64,000 nt of DNA from Allopusillimonas ginsengisoli (GCA_005239165.1 RAPG01000006.1:214868-278867), one strand, 5' to 3'. Counted from the first letter of the stretch, positions 26,015 to 34,532 are shown. Made by a program: numbers and translations. The notes: a model not told the origin generated them from the sequence alone.

Positions 26015-26653
26015 ATGAAACTCATTGGTTCGCTCACAAGTCCTTACACCCGTAAAGTGCGTGTCGTGATGGCCGAGAAAAAGCTCGACTACGAGTTCGT
26101 CCTCGAAGATGTGTGGGCCATTGACAGCCACATCCAGGACCACAATCCGCTAGGTAAGGTGCCCTGTCTCCTGATGGACGACAACGGTAGCCTGTTTGAT
26201 TCCCGGGTCATTGTCGAATACCTGGATACGCTTTCTCCCGTTGGCCGTCTCATCCCACAACAGGGCCGCGACCGAGCCGCCACAAAGTGCTGGGAAGCCA
26301 TTGCAGACGGGGTGCTCGACGCCGCCGTCAGCATAGTCATTGAGCTCAACCGCAAGCCTGTCATCGAAGGCCTTCCCGTCTCTGATCAGCCCATCTCTCC
26401 AAAATGGATAGAGCGCCAGCGCGGCAAAATCACTGCCGCCCTCAGCTCTATGGATCACAGTCTTGGCGATCAGCCGTTTTGCATGGGTGTCAATTTCAGC
26501 CTGGCTGATGTCGCTGTCGGTTGCGCCCTCAGTTATCTCGACCTGCGTCTTTCAGATATTAACTGGCGCGCACTGCATCCCAATCTGCACCGACTCTACG
26601 AGAAGCTGCAAGAACGCCCTTCGTTTACGAGCACCGAGCCTCCCGCCGTCTGA
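26015..26653 (+). CDS. Glutathione S-transferase family protein
   Basis: A 212-residue protein with the thioredoxin-like N-terminal domain (KLIGSLTSPYTRKVRVVMAE, PLGKVPCLLMDDNGSLFDSR) and an all-helical C-terminal domain (FSLADVAVGCALSYLDLRLS with the conserved N-capping box Asp). SPYTRKVR suggests a Ser/Tyr-type active site, as in the YibF group. Glutathione-dependent detoxification or reduction in the cytosol is likely; the substrate is unknown. It is divergent from purB and convergent with mnmA, with a bidirectional terminator between. Confidence 0.9.
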   Translation: MKLIGSLTSPYTRKVRVVMAEKKLDYEFVLEDVWAIDSHIQDHNPLGKVPCLLMDDNGSLFDSRVIVEYLDTLSPVGRLIPQQGRDRAATKCWEAIADGVLDAAVSIVIELNRKPVIEGLPVSDQPISPKWIERQRGKITAALSSMDHSLGDQPFCMGVNFSLADVAVGCALSYLDLRLSDINWRALHPNLHRLYEKLQERPSFTSTEPPAV

Positions 26654-26698
26654 ACATCAACGGGCTGGCAGGCATTGCAAAGCCAGTGCTCGCACCAA

Positions 26699-26747
26699 GA
26701 AAACAGCCGCCATATGAATTAGTCTCATAGGGCGGCCGTTTTTTTCT
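26699..26747. terminator. Bidirectional terminator between GST gene and mnmA
   Basis: A long hairpin: AAAACAGCCGCC..ATATGA pairs with ..TCATAG..GGCGGCCGTTTTTTT. It has a T-run on the plus strand and an A-run (T-run on the minus strand) on the other side, so it can stop both convergent transcripts. Confidence 0.8.
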
Positions 26748-26769
26748 TGGTGCGGTTCCACGCTAGCCT

Positions 26770-27882
26770 TTAAGCGATAATGCCGCCCCCCAGGCAAATA
26801 TCACCTGAGTACAGCACCGCTGACTGCCCAGGCGTCACAGCCCATTGATTTTCACTAAAGCCAAGACTGAAACCACCAGCAGTCAATTCACTCAATACGC
26901 AGTCGGCATCAGGCTGTCGATAACGAGTTTTGGCCGCGTACTTGCCGGGTGCAGGTGGCTCACCCGCCACCCAACTGGCATCCTGAGCCTGCAGCGTGTT
27001 GCTCAGCAACCAGGGGTGGTCATGACCTTGCACCACATACAGGGTGTTGGCAGCAATATCTTTGCGAGCGCTAAACCATGCGTCAGAAGTACCATCTTCA
27101 TTCTGCCGCCCCTTGACCCCGCCAATACCCAGTCCTTTACGTTGCCCCAGGGTGTAAAACGCCAGGCCCTGGTGCTTGCCGACTACGATACCCTCTGGGG
27201 TTTTAATGGGCCCAGGTTTTGTGGGCAAATACCGGTTAAGAAACTCACGAAACGGTCGCTCACCAATAAAACAAATACCGGTAGAGTCCTTTTTTGCCGC
27301 ATTAGGCAACTGCAGCGACTCTGCGATGCGACGCACTTCAGTTTTGGGGATTTCACCTAGCGGAAACAAGGTACGTTCCAGTTGTGCCTGATTCAGCCGG
27401 TGCAGAAAATAGCTCTGATCTTTTGTATGATCGACCGCCTTTAGTAACTGAAAGCTCTCGCCCCCGCTAATGGCAACACGACGTACGCGGGCATAATGAC
27501 CCGTGGCTATATGATCGGCACCCAGCGTCATGGCATGATCAAGAAAAGCCTTGAATTTGATCTCTGCATTGCAAAGTACGTCGGGGTTAGGTGTACGGCC
27601 GGCCGAATACTCACGCAGAAAGTCAGCAAATACACGGTCTTTATACTCGGCAGCAAAATTGACGGCTTCGATGTCTACACCAACAACGTCTGCAACGCTG
27701 ACTGCATCCAGCCAGTCTTGCCGGGAAGAACAATATTCAGAATCATCGTCGTCTTCCCAGTTTTTCATGTACAGGCCGAGTACATCGTAGCCTTGCTGCT
27801 TTAGCAGCCAGGCAGTTACGGAGGAATCGACTCCTCCCGACATGCCCACCACGACACGCCCTTTTGATCCAGTTTTAGTCAT
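26770..27882 (-). CDS. mnmA: tRNA-specific 2-thiouridylase
   Basis: A 370-residue enzyme that adds sulfur to U34 of tRNA-Lys, -Glu and -Gln, using persulfide from the IscS/TusE relay. The PP-loop ATP-binding motif [12 protein letters not shown] lies near residue 11. The first catalytic cysteine is in [12 protein letters not shown] and the second in [13 protein letters not shown]. The C-terminal beta-barrel that binds tRNA contains [11 protein letters not shown] and [17 protein letters not shown] sequence. Length matches the family. It is monocistronic here. Confidence 0.96.
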   Translation of the reverse strand: MTKTGSKGRVVVGMSGGVDSSVTAWLLKQQGYDVLGLYMKNWEDDDDSEYCSSRQDWLDAVSVADVVGVDIEAVNFAAEYKDRVFADFLREYSAGRTPNPDVLCNAEIKFKAFLDHAMTLGADHIATGHYARVRRVAISGGESFQLLKAVDHTKDQSYFLHRLNQAQLERTLFPLGEIPKTEVRRIAESLQLPNAAKKDSTGICFIGERPFREFLNRYLPTKPGPIKTPEGIVVGKHQGLAFYTLGQRKGLGIGGVKGRQNEDGTSDAWFSARKDIAANTLYVVQGHDHPWLLSNTLQAQDASWVAGEPPAPGKYAAKTRYRQPDADCVLSELTAGGFSLGFSENQWAVTPGQSAVLYSGDICLGGGIIA

Positions 27883-28021
27883 AGAGATATTTTAAACGGG
27901 TATGGGTCCCCGCGCAGGCCCAGTCTTGCCTGTGCAACTCAACAGGCCGCGCCCCAGCACGCACGCACTACGGAATGCGCATTACGCCAAGCCATAACAT
28001 GAGCAAATCAGGCGTTGTGAG

Positions 28022-28051
28022 AAAAAGAATAACGGCCACACTGTATGGCCG
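28022..28051 (-). terminator. Terminator after the FAD-linked oxidase gene
   Basis: CGGCCA (28033-28038) and TGGCCG (28046-28051) with a 7-base loop; on the minus strand the stem is followed by TTATTCTTTTTC. Confidence 0.7.
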
Positions 28052-28104
28052 GCAAAGAGAGGCTTGAACCGATACGCCCCTCGCTACCCAATACTACATA
28101 CAGA

Positions 28105-29517
28105 TTAGCGCTGCGGAATCATCTTCCCGGGGTTAAGAATATTATTGGGATCAAAGGCTTGCTTCAGGCTGGACATTAAATCAAGCGCATCTTGCCCATG
28201 TTCTTCCAGCATAAAGGCCATTTTATGCAGCCCTACGCCATGTTCGCCTGTGCAAGTGCCATCCATGCGAATGGCGCGTTGAACCAGGCGATGATTGATG
28301 CCTTCAGACTCTTCCCACTCTTGCGGGTTATCGGGGTCTAGCAGCATTAGCACATGAAAATTGCCGTCGCCCACATGGCCAACAATGGTGTAAGGAAAGC
28401 TTGCCTGATCCAGCTCGGCCGCCGTCTCGCCGACACATTCGGCCAGACGCGAGATGGGCACACACACATCTGTTGTACTAGAACGGCATCCTGGCCGCAG
28501 CTGGATACCGGCAAAATAGGCGTTATGTCGGGCAGTCCATAGACGACTGCGATCTTCGGGCTGATCAGCCCACTCAAAATCGAGGCCACCGTTTTCACGT
28601 GCAATATCTTGCACAATACCGGCCTGCTCTTTGACCCCTGCCGGGCTGCCATGAAATTCAAACAGTAGCAGTGGCGACTCTTGCAGCGTCAGCTTGCTAT
28701 AGGCATTCGTCGCCTTGACCGCAAAGGTATCCATGAACTCAACCCGGGCCACCGGAACACCCATCTGGATAATCTCGATGACACTACGCACGGCGGCATC
28801 AAGTGTCGGAAAATTGCAGATTGCGGCCGAAATCGCCTCAGGTTGCGGATACAGGCGCACGGTCACCTCAGTGATAATACCGAGCGTGCCTTCGCTGCCC
28901 ACAAAGATACGGGTAAGGTCATACCCCGCCGATGACTTGCGCGCCCTATTGGCGGTTTCGATAATACGCCCGTCTGCCGTCACCACCTTGAGCGACATCA
29001 CATTTTCGCGCATCGTGCCATAACGCACTGCGTTAGTGCCCGAGGCCCGTGTGGCAGCCATTCCGCCCAACGTTGCATCAGCTCCCGGATCTATCGGGAA
29101 AAACAGTCCTGTATTGCGGATTTCATCGTTCAGCTGCTTGCGCGTGACACCTGCCTCAACCGTTGCGGTAAAGTCTTCGGCGTGGATGGCGACCACGCGG
29201 TTCATTCCCGACAGATCAAGGCTGATGCCACCTTGCACTGCCAGCAAATGACCTTCCAGCGACGAGCCCACACCATAGGGGATTAGCGCCACACTATGTT
29301 TATGGCAGTGTTGTGCCACCCACGCAACATCCTCAGTGCTCTGAGCAAAAACGACTCCGTCAGGCAGCATGGCCGGGTACGGAGACTCGTCGCGACCATG
29401 ATGCTCTCTTACCGCGTGGGCAGTAGAAAATCGATCGCCGAATTTCGCGATAAGCGCATCCAGAAAGCCAGAAGGGATTTCACGGCGTACTGACTGGACC
29501 GACATTGGAGCGTTCAT
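28105..29517 (-). CDS. FAD-binding oxidase of the D-lactate dehydrogenase (cytochrome) / GlcD type
   Basis: A 470-residue flavoprotein. The N-terminal PCMH-type FAD domain has ALIPYGVGSSLEGHLLAVQG, ETVEAGVT-like FTATVEAGVTRKQL, DPGADATLGGMAATRASGTN and GYDLTRIFVGSEGTLGIITE. The C-terminal FAD-oxidase domain has TIVGHVGDGNFHVLMLLDP and GTCTGEHGVGLHKM, the motif with metal-binding histidines. These features fit D-lactate dehydrogenase (cytochrome) Dld or a D-2-hydroxyacid dehydrogenase. No glcE or glcF gene is adjacent, so D-lactate or another D-2-hydroxyacid is more likely than glycolate. It probably passes electrons to quinone or cytochrome c at the membrane. Confidence 0.88.
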   Translation of the reverse strand: MNAPMSVQSVRREIPSGFLDALIAKFGDRFSTAHAVREHHGRDESPYPAMLPDGVVFAQSTEDVAWVAQHCHKHSVALIPYGVGSSLEGHLLAVQGGISLDLSGMNRVVAIHAEDFTATVEAGVTRKQLNDEIRNTGLFFPIDPGADATLGGMAATRASGTNAVRYGTMRENVMSLKVVTADGRIIETANRARKSSAGYDLTRIFVGSEGTLGIITEVTVRLYPQPEAISAAICNFPTLDAAVRSVIEIIQMGVPVARVEFMDTFAVKATNAYSKLTLQESPLLLFEFHGSPAGVKEQAGIVQDIARENGGLDFEWADQPEDRSRLWTARHNAYFAGIQLRPGCRSSTTDVCVPISRLAECVGETAAELDQASFPYTIVGHVGDGNFHVLMLLDPDNPQEWEESEGINHRLVQRAIRMDGTCTGEHGVGLHKMAFMLEEHGQDALDLMSSLKQAFDPNNILNPGKMIPQR

Positions 29518-29595
29518 GCTGATTCCTTAATGCTGACTGAGGTCTGTTGCGACAGGCATTTCAGTTACATGCCGCACCGACCGACAGTAATTGTT

Positions 29596-30690
29596 TTATG
29601 CATGTGTTCCGGCAAGCGAATCTGCTGGCTTGGAGTTTTTCTGACGGCGATTTTGGACGGCAAGTGCTAGTCGCTCAAGTACCTGCACAGTGGAGTCCCA
29701 GTCTATGCAGCCATCGGTAATGCTCTGGCCATAGGTGAGCGGCTGCCCCTCGACCATGTCTTGACGCCCGCCCACAAGGTTGCTCTCGACCATAACCCCA
29801 AAAAGACAGTGGCTGCCTGCCTCCATCTGTTTGGATACGTCTTCAAGCACCAAGGGTTGATTGCGATAATCTTTGTTGCTGTTGGCGTGGCTGGCATCCA
29901 CCATGATACGCGGCTGCAGACCTGTTTTGACCAGCATCTGACAAGCCAAGTCTACACTTTCAGAATCATAGTTGGGCGCCTTGCCGCCTCGCAATATGAG
30001 GTGGCAGTCGTCATTACCTACTGTAGACACGATCGCCGAGTGACCGCCCTTGGTAACAGAAAGAAAATGGTGTGGCCTGGAGGCTGCCTGGATGGCGTCA
30101 AGCGCAATTTTCGTATTGCCATCTGTACCATTTTTGAACCCCACCGGGCACGACAGGCCTGACGCCAGCTCTCGATGCACCTGGCTCTCGGTAGTGCGCG
30201 CGCCAATAGCTCCCCACGACACCAGGTCAGCGATGTATTGCGGCGTAATCATATCGAGAAACTCGCAGCCTGCCGGCAAGCCCAGACTGTTTATATTGAT
30301 AAGCAGTTCGCGTGCTGTGCGCAGGCCCTGATTAATATTAAAGCTGCCGTCCAGCCCGGGATCGTTGATCAGCCCCTTCCACCCCACAGTCGTGCGCGGC
30401 TTCTCAAAATACACTCGCATGATGATTTCGAGATCACCCTTGAAACGCTGCCGTTCTGCCGCAAGACGCTTGGCGTAATCCAGCGCTGCGACCGGATTAT
30501 GAATGGAACATGGCCCCACCACCACGACCAGACGGTCATCATCACCTTTGAGCACCTTGTGCACTGCCTTGCGGGCATCATAGACCGTTGCGGAGATGGC
30601 GGTGGTGCATGGAAACTCACGCATGATGTGGGCAGGCGGGCTTAGCTCTTTGATTTCTCGAATACGTAAATCATCGGTGTTATGCGACAC
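29596..30690 (-). CDS. aroG: 3-deoxy-7-phosphoheptulonate (DAHP) synthase, class I
   Basis: A 364-residue enzyme that joins phosphoenolpyruvate and erythrose 4-phosphate, the entry step of aromatic amino acid synthesis. It is of the E. coli AroG/F/H type: VVVVGPCSIHNPVAALDYAK, MRVYFEKPRTTVGWKGLIND, GARTTESQVHRELASGLSCP, and VDASHANSNKDYRNQPLVLE, which include metal ligands (Cys, His, Glu, Asp) and substrate residues. The N-terminus (DLRIREIKELSPPAHIMREF) is the part that carries feedback inhibition by Phe, Tyr or Trp in this class. A Phe-rich leader peptide and terminator lie directly upstream, which suggests phenylalanine control by attenuation and that this is the Phe-controlled isoenzyme. 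Confidence 0.96.
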   Translation of the reverse strand: MSHNTDDLRIREIKELSPPAHIMREFPCTTAISATVYDARKAVHKVLKGDDDRLVVVVGPCSIHNPVAALDYAKRLAAERQRFKGDLEIIMRVYFEKPRTTVGWKGLINDPGLDGSFNINQGLRTARELLININSLGLPAGCEFLDMITPQYIADLVSWGAIGARTTESQVHRELASGLSCPVGFKNGTDGNTKIALDAIQAASRPHHFLSVTKGGHSAIVSTVGNDDCHLILRGGKAPNYDSESVDLACQMLVKTGLQPRIMVDASHANSNKDYRNQPLVLEDVSKQMEAGSHCLFGVMVESNLVGGRQDMVEGQPLTYGQSITDGCIDWDSTVQVLERLALAVQNRRQKNSKPADSLAGTHA

Positions 30691-30729
30691 AATGTGACTC
30701 CTGGGGTTATACCTGCCTGCCTGCGGAAC

Positions 30730-30763
30730 AAAAAAGCCGCCTAGCGAAGCTGGCGGCTTTTTT
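30730..30763 (-). promoter_or_regulatory. Attenuator terminator of aroG
   Basis: Between the leader peptide and aroG, the minus strand has AAAAAAGCCGCC, a short loop region (AGCTTCGCTA) and GGCGGCTTTTTT, a strong Rho-independent terminator placed 40 bp before the aroG start. Its 5' arm (GCCGCCAGC, 30757-30749) contains CGCCAGC, which is exactly complementary to GCTGGCG at 30817-30811, just after the Phe codons of the leader. The two pairings exclude each other, as expected for antiterminator and terminator. Confidence 0.8.
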
Positions 30764-30777
30764 GAGGAATTTGGGAA

Positions 30778-30867
30778 CTAGCTTGAACGTGTACAGCGTA
30801 TCCCTTCCTGCGCCAGCGGCCTAGGAAACGTAAAAAAATAAAAGGTAAAGCGGTTTACGGTACACAT
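30778..30867 (-). CDS. Predicted phenylalanine-rich leader peptide of aroG
   Basis: A 29-codon frame whose residues 6-15 read RFTFYFFTFP: five Phe and one Tyr within eight codons. This closely resembles the E. coli pheA leader (…FFFAFFFTFP), a known attenuation peptide. It ends 15 bp before the terminator stem. No Shine-Dalgarno is present, but the predicted -10 element lies only seven bases before the ATG, so the mRNA may be leaderless. When charged tRNA-Phe is scarce the ribosome would stall on these codons and allow the antiterminator pairing; with plenty of Phe it would reach the stop codon and the terminator would form. The mechanism is inferred by analogy with pheA and pheST. Confidence 0.72.
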   Translation of the reverse strand: MCTVNRFTFYFFTFPRPLAQEGIRCTRSS

Positions 30868-30874
30868 GCTAGTG

Positions 30875-30904
30875 ATACTACCACACAAATGCAGGCCCCA
30901 ACAA
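30875..30904 (-). promoter_or_regulatory. Predicted promoter of the aroG leader
   Basis: On the minus strand TTGTTG (30904-30899) and TAGTAT (30880-30875) with an 18-base spacer. Transcription would start about at the leader ATG. The 7 bp tandem repeat begins 12 bases upstream of the -35. Confidence 0.5.
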
Positions 30905-30915
30905 TGCCATAGCCG

Positions 30916-31048
30916 ACACCTGACACCTGACACCTGACACCTGATACCTGACACCTGATACCTGACACCTGATACCTGACACCTGATACCTGATACCTGA
31001 TACCTGATACCTGATACCTGATACCTGATACCTGATACCTGATACCCG
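30916..31048. repeat. Heptanucleotide tandem repeat, 19 units
   Basis: Unit ACACCTG or ATACCTG on the plus strand. Units 1-4 are ACACCTG, units 5-10 alternate ATACCTG/ACACCTG, units 11-18 are ATACCTG, and unit 19 is ATACCCG. The two-base variant pattern (runs and alternation) indicates growth by slippage and duplication. A heptamer in an intergenic region is free to change copy number without frame constraint. Confidence 0.95.
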
Positions 31049-31246
31049 ATACCATGATGGGACGCTGCAAATAGGGCCACACCCGCTGCGAACGCGAAGT
31101 TGCAGGCATGCAGCTTGCTGGAAGTCTTGGCAGAAAACGACTCGTATCTGCCTAGATGGGCAAATACTCAGTATTTGAACCTACACAAAAACGAATTAGT
31201 CATTCACTAACCGCATCTGCCACTCAATAGTTAATATCAAACTAAT

Positions 31247-31276
31247 TTGAGTCGAAATGATTTTGTGCGGTATGAT
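31247..31276 (+). promoter_or_regulatory. Predicted promoter of the ehu operon
   Basis: TTGAGT (31247-31252) and TATGAT (31271-31276) with an 18-base spacer. TCAAACTAATTTGA (31238-31251) overlapping the -35 is a small inverted repeat. Further down, a direct repeat AAATCGATCTGA occurs twice (31321-31332 and 31337-31348), close to the ehuB Shine-Dalgarno. Which, if any, of these is an operator is unknown. No other feature is seen between 31049 and 31366. Confidence 0.5.
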
Positions 31277-31366
31277 TTCTTTCATTATCATTCGCTGGCT
31301 CAAGGTCAGTGCCCCATAACAAATCGATCTGAGATGAAATCGATCTGAATTCAAAAGGACACTCAC

Positions 31367-32220
31367 ATGAAAACAAAAACGCTACTTACCGCACTGGCGA
31401 CTACGATGGCCGTCAGCTTCGGCGTCAGCGCCAGCGCCGTTACCTTGAAAGAGGTTCAGGATCGCGGCACAGTGCGTATCGCCGTGGCGAACGAGATTCC
31501 TTATGGCTACATGGACATGAGCGGCAAGGCCAAAGGTGCCGGGCCCGAAGTAGCTCAGCACATCATGGACGAACTGGGAATCAAGAAGATTGAGTGGATC
31601 ACCACTAATTTTGGTTCACTCATCCCCGGCCTGCGCGCGAATCGCTTTGACATGGTGTCCGCCGAGATGGCTATTTTGCCGCAGCGCTGTAAAGAGGTGC
31701 TGTTTTCAGAGCCCAACACATCGTATGGTGAAGGCCTGCTAGTCGCCAAGGGCAACCCTGACGATATTCATACGTTTGAAGCATTCGCCAAAAACGACAA
31801 AAAATCGCCATCATGGCGGGCGCCGATCAGCTCGAAATGCTGCAAGAATTGGGTGTATCTGAAGATCACATGGTTACCATCGCAAGCAACGCCGATGCCA
31901 TCTCCACTGTCGCTACGGGCCGCGCCAGCGCCTATGCAGCAACCAGCCTCACCGTAAGTGAACTGGCCAAGAAAAGCGACAAAGTTGAACCGGCCGCTGA
32001 CTTCACTGATCCCGTCATTGGCGGCAAGCCTGCCCGCAGCTGGGGTGGCTTCACGTTTAATCAGGGTTCAGAAGACTTTCGTGATGCTGTCAATGGCGAA
32101 CTGAAAAAATTCAAACAAACGCCAGAATGGAAGAAAATCCTTGAAACCTACGGGTTTAGCGAGGCAGATGCGAAAGAGTCATTCAGTATGACAACCGAGC
32201 AGCTCTGCGCAGCAAAATAA
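31367..32220 (+). pseudogene. ehuB: Ectoine/hydroxyectoine ABC transporter binding protein EhuB, apparent frameshift
   Basis: The first frame (from ATG 31367 with AAGGA upstream) encodes a signal peptide and the N-terminal half of EhuB (DRGTVRIAVANEIPYGYMDM, NFGSLIPGLRANRFDMVSAE, LFSEPNTSYGEGLLVAKGNP). At the A6 run 31799-31804 the protein switches frame; MAGADQLEMLQELGVSEDHM through SMTTEQLCAAK follows to the stop at 32220. Adding one A restores KNDKKIAIMAGADQ and a full-length protein of about 284 residues. EhuB captures ectoine and 5-hydroxyectoine in the periplasm for EhuCD/A. If the frameshift were real the transporter would lack its receptor. The rest of the operon is intact, which makes a base-call error more likely. 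Confidence 0.9.
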
Positions 32221-32330
32221 CGTGTGACTACCATGCCTGCGATTGAACGCGCCCTCTTCCTGCCGGCCCGCAGGCCAGCAGGTGGGGGGTTGCGCGCGGG
32301 CATTTTGCCTTCAACCAGGAAATACCCCTG

Positions 32331-33002
32331 ATGGACTGGATTTCTTACAGCGTTCCGCTGTTGGAAGGCGCCTGGGTAACGACACAGCTTACCGTCTACT
32401 CAACCATATTTGGCGCTTTCTTCTCCTTTGCCTTCGGCATCGGAAAACTCTCACACAACTGGGCCATCAAAGGCATCTCTATCGGCTTTATTGAGGTCTT
32501 TCGAGGGACGTCTCTGCTGGTCCAGTTGTTTTGGCTTTATTTTGCACTGCCCGTCTTTGGCCAGATGGTGGGTCTCGACTTGCGTTTTCCCCCCGTCGTA
32601 GCGGGCACACTGGCGCTCAGTCTGAACATTGGTGCCTATGGCGCCGAGGTGGTGCGTGGCGCCATACAAGCCGTACCATCTTCCCAGCATGAGGCGGCCA
32701 AGGCCCTCGACTTTACCCCACGACAGGTTATGTGGCGTATTGCACTGCCACAAGCTATTCCTGAAATGATGCCCAGCTTTGGCAACCTGGCCGTCCAGAA
32801 TCTGAAAGACACAGCCTTGGTATCGCTGATCAGCTTGGGCGATATGGCTTTCCGGGCCGAACAGATCCGTAACTTTACTCAAGACAGTGTCACCGTCTAC
32901 ACCCTCCTGCTGTTTATGTATTTTGGTATGGCGCTGGTACTCACCGCCATCATGAAGCTGCTTGAGCGCTCCGTTGGGCGCTGGCGCGCAGGGAGGGTTT
33001 GA
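32331..33002 (+). CDS. ehuC: Ectoine/hydroxyectoine ABC transporter permease EhuC
   Basis: A 223-residue inner-membrane permease of the polar amino acid (HisMQ) type with about five membrane segments. The EAA loop is EAAKALDFTPRQVMWRIALP, and the N-terminal signature FIEVFRGTSLLVQLFWLYFA is typical. The ATG at 32331 has AGGAAA upstream. The gene lies 110 bp after ehuB and one base before ehuD. With EhuD it forms the heterodimeric channel; substrate specificity is inferred from EhuB and the nearby ect genes. Confidence 0.92.
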   Translation: MDWISYSVPLLEGAWVTTQLTVYSTIFGAFFSFAFGIGKLSHNWAIKGISIGFIEVFRGTSLLVQLFWLYFALPVFGQMVGLDLRFPPVVAGTLALSLNIGAYGAEVVRGAIQAVPSSQHEAAKALDFTPRQVMWRIALPQAIPEMMPSFGNLAVQNLKDTALVSLISLGDMAFRAEQIRNFTQDSVTVYTLLLFMYFGMALVLTAIMKLLERSVGRWRAGRV

Positions 33003-33003
33003 T

Positions 33004-33696
33004 ATGTTGTTTGGCATTGAATGGGACACCGCCAATAACTGGGTGTTTGCCGCATCGATACTTCCAATACTGCTCAAGGGCCTGGTCATTACTATTCAGG
33101 CCACGGTCGTAGGCTTTTTCGTGGCAGCCGTGCTCGGGCTAGTGCTTGCAGCCTTGAAGTCTGCCCGCTTGCGTATTATTTCATGGCCAGCCCGATTTAT
33201 TACGGAGTTTATCCGTGACACGCCGCTACTGGTGCAGCTGTTTTTTCTTTATTACGTACTGCCCGACTACGGCATCGTACTGCCGGCCTTTTTGACTGGT
33301 GCACTGGCACTGGGGGTGCAATACAGTGCATATACCTCTGAGGTTTATCGTGCTGGCATTGAGTCAGTAGCGCATGGTCAGACCGAGGCGGCGCGGGCAC
33401 TTGATCTCTCACCGCTCAGGCAATTTGCCGTGATTATCGTGCCACAGGCCATACCACGCATTATTCCCGCCATGGGTAACTATCTCGTCTCCATCATGAA
33501 AGACGTACCTGTATTGTCCGTTGTGTCGGTACTTGAAATGCTCAATGTCGCCAAAATCATTGGCGATCGTACTTTCAATTATCTGATCCCGCTCTCCATG
33601 GTGGGTGGCCTTTATCTCGTGATGACATTGGTCGCTTCCGCCGCCGTACGCCATGTGGATCGCCGTCTGCCCAAGCAAGGAATTCCGCTCAAATGA
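33004..33696 (+). CDS. ehuD: Ectoine/hydroxyectoine ABC transporter permease EhuD
   Basis: A 230-residue permease similar to EhuC: FITEFIRDTPLLVQLFFLYY, EAARALDLSPLRQFAVIIVP (EAA loop) and NYLVSIMKDVPVLSVVSVLE. The start ATG at 33004 follows GGAGG, itself inside the end of ehuC, one base after the ehuC stop. Its 3' end overlaps ehuA (ATGA). Coupled translation should keep the subunits in ratio. Confidence 0.92.
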   Translation: MLFGIEWDTANNWVFAASILPILLKGLVITIQATVVGFFVAAVLGLVLAALKSARLRIISWPARFITEFIRDTPLLVQLFFLYYVLPDYGIVLPAFLTGALALGVQYSAYTSEVYRAGIESVAHGQTEAARALDLSPLRQFAVIIVPQAIPRIIPAMGNYLVSIMKDVPVLSVVSVLEMLNVAKIIGDRTFNYLIPLSMVGGLYLVMTLVASAAVRHVDRRLPKQGIPLK

Positions 33697-34532
33697 ACGA
33701 AACCGTCACAGAACCCATTGAGCCCGAAACTATTGCCGGCGCAAAAGCCGGCGAGATCGGCGCGCCTATTATTAAATTCGAGAAGGTCATCAAACGCTTT
33801 GGTGATGTCACCGTGCTCGACGAGCTTGACTTCGAGGTCAAAAAAGGTGAAAAGGTCACCATTATCGGCCCGTCCGGCTCAGGAAAATCAACGGTGCTGC
33901 GCATCTTGATGACTCTTGAAACCATTAACGAAGGCGTTATCTACGTGGCAGGCAAACCACTCTGGCACGAATACAAAAACGACGAACTTGTACCAGCCAG
34001 CGAAGATCATCTGCGCACCATGCGCAAAGAAATGGGTATGGTGTTTCAGCAGTTCAACCTTTTCCCGCACATGACCGTGCGCCGCAATGTGACGGAAGCC
34101 CCCGTGCATGTGCTCGGACTGTCCAAAGAAGAGGCGGCAGAGCGGGCTGAAGAGTATCTGGACCTCGTTGGCCTGCTCGATCAGGCTGACAAGTTTCCCA
34201 GCCAGCTTTCTGGTGGTCAGCAGCAGCGGGTTGCCATTGCGCGGGCGCTAGCCATGCGACCTAATATCATGCTATTTGACGAACCCACATCGGCGCTGGA
34301 TCCCGAACTGGTGGGCGAAGTGCTAAGTGTGATCCAGCGGCTGGCCGGCGAACATGATCTGACCATGCTGCTGGTCACGCATGAGATGCAGTTTGCCAAG
34401 CAGATATCCGACCGGATATGTTTTTTCGATAAGGGGCGCATCGTGGAAGACGGGCCGCCTGAGCAGATACTGGTTTCGCCAAACGAAACACGCACACAAG
34501 AGTTTCTCAAAGGCTTTATCGACCCCGAGTGA
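33693..34532 (+). CDS. ehuA: Ectoine/hydroxyectoine ABC transporter ATP-binding protein EhuA
   Basis: A 279-residue ABC ATPase of the polar amino acid group. Walker A is GPSGSGKST, the signature is LSGGQQQRVAIARALAM, and Walker B is IMLFDEPTSALDPELVGEVL, with the switch His in LVTHEMQFAK. Compared with GlnQ/HisP it has an N-terminal extension of about 25 residues and an insert around HEYKNDELVPASEDHLRTMR, as in EhuA proteins. It is the last gene of ehuBCDA and is followed by a GC-rich hairpin. Confidence 0.93.
   Translation: MNETVTEPIEPETIAGAKAGEIGAPIIKFEKVIKRFGDVTVLDELDFEVKKGEKVTIIGPSGSGKSTVLRILMTLETINEGVIYVAGKPLWHEYKNDELVPASEDHLRTMRKEMGMVFQQFNLFPHMTVRRNVTEAPVHVLGLSKEEAAERAEEYLDLVGLLDQADKFPSQLSGGQQQRVAIARALAMRPNIMLFDEPTSALDPELVGEVLSVIQRLAGEHDLTMLLVTHEMQFAKQISDRICFFDKGRIVEDGPPEQILVSPNETRTQEFLKGFIDPE

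Noticed and set aside
30730..30763. Reading the aroG-proximal hairpin as the terminator of a plus-strand gene
   Set aside because: No plus-strand gene ends here; the hairpin follows the Phe leader on the minus strand and precedes aroG, so attenuator is the better call.
30916..31048. CRISPR array
   Set aside because: Units are 7 bp in direct head-to-tail order without spacers, and no cas genes are present in the window.
30778..31109. Minus-strand frames of 84-100 codons with YQVSGIR repeats
   Set aside because: They are translations of the 7 bp tandem repeat (21 bp = 7 codons), not genes. Only the last 29 codons of one frame, the Phe leader, are supported.
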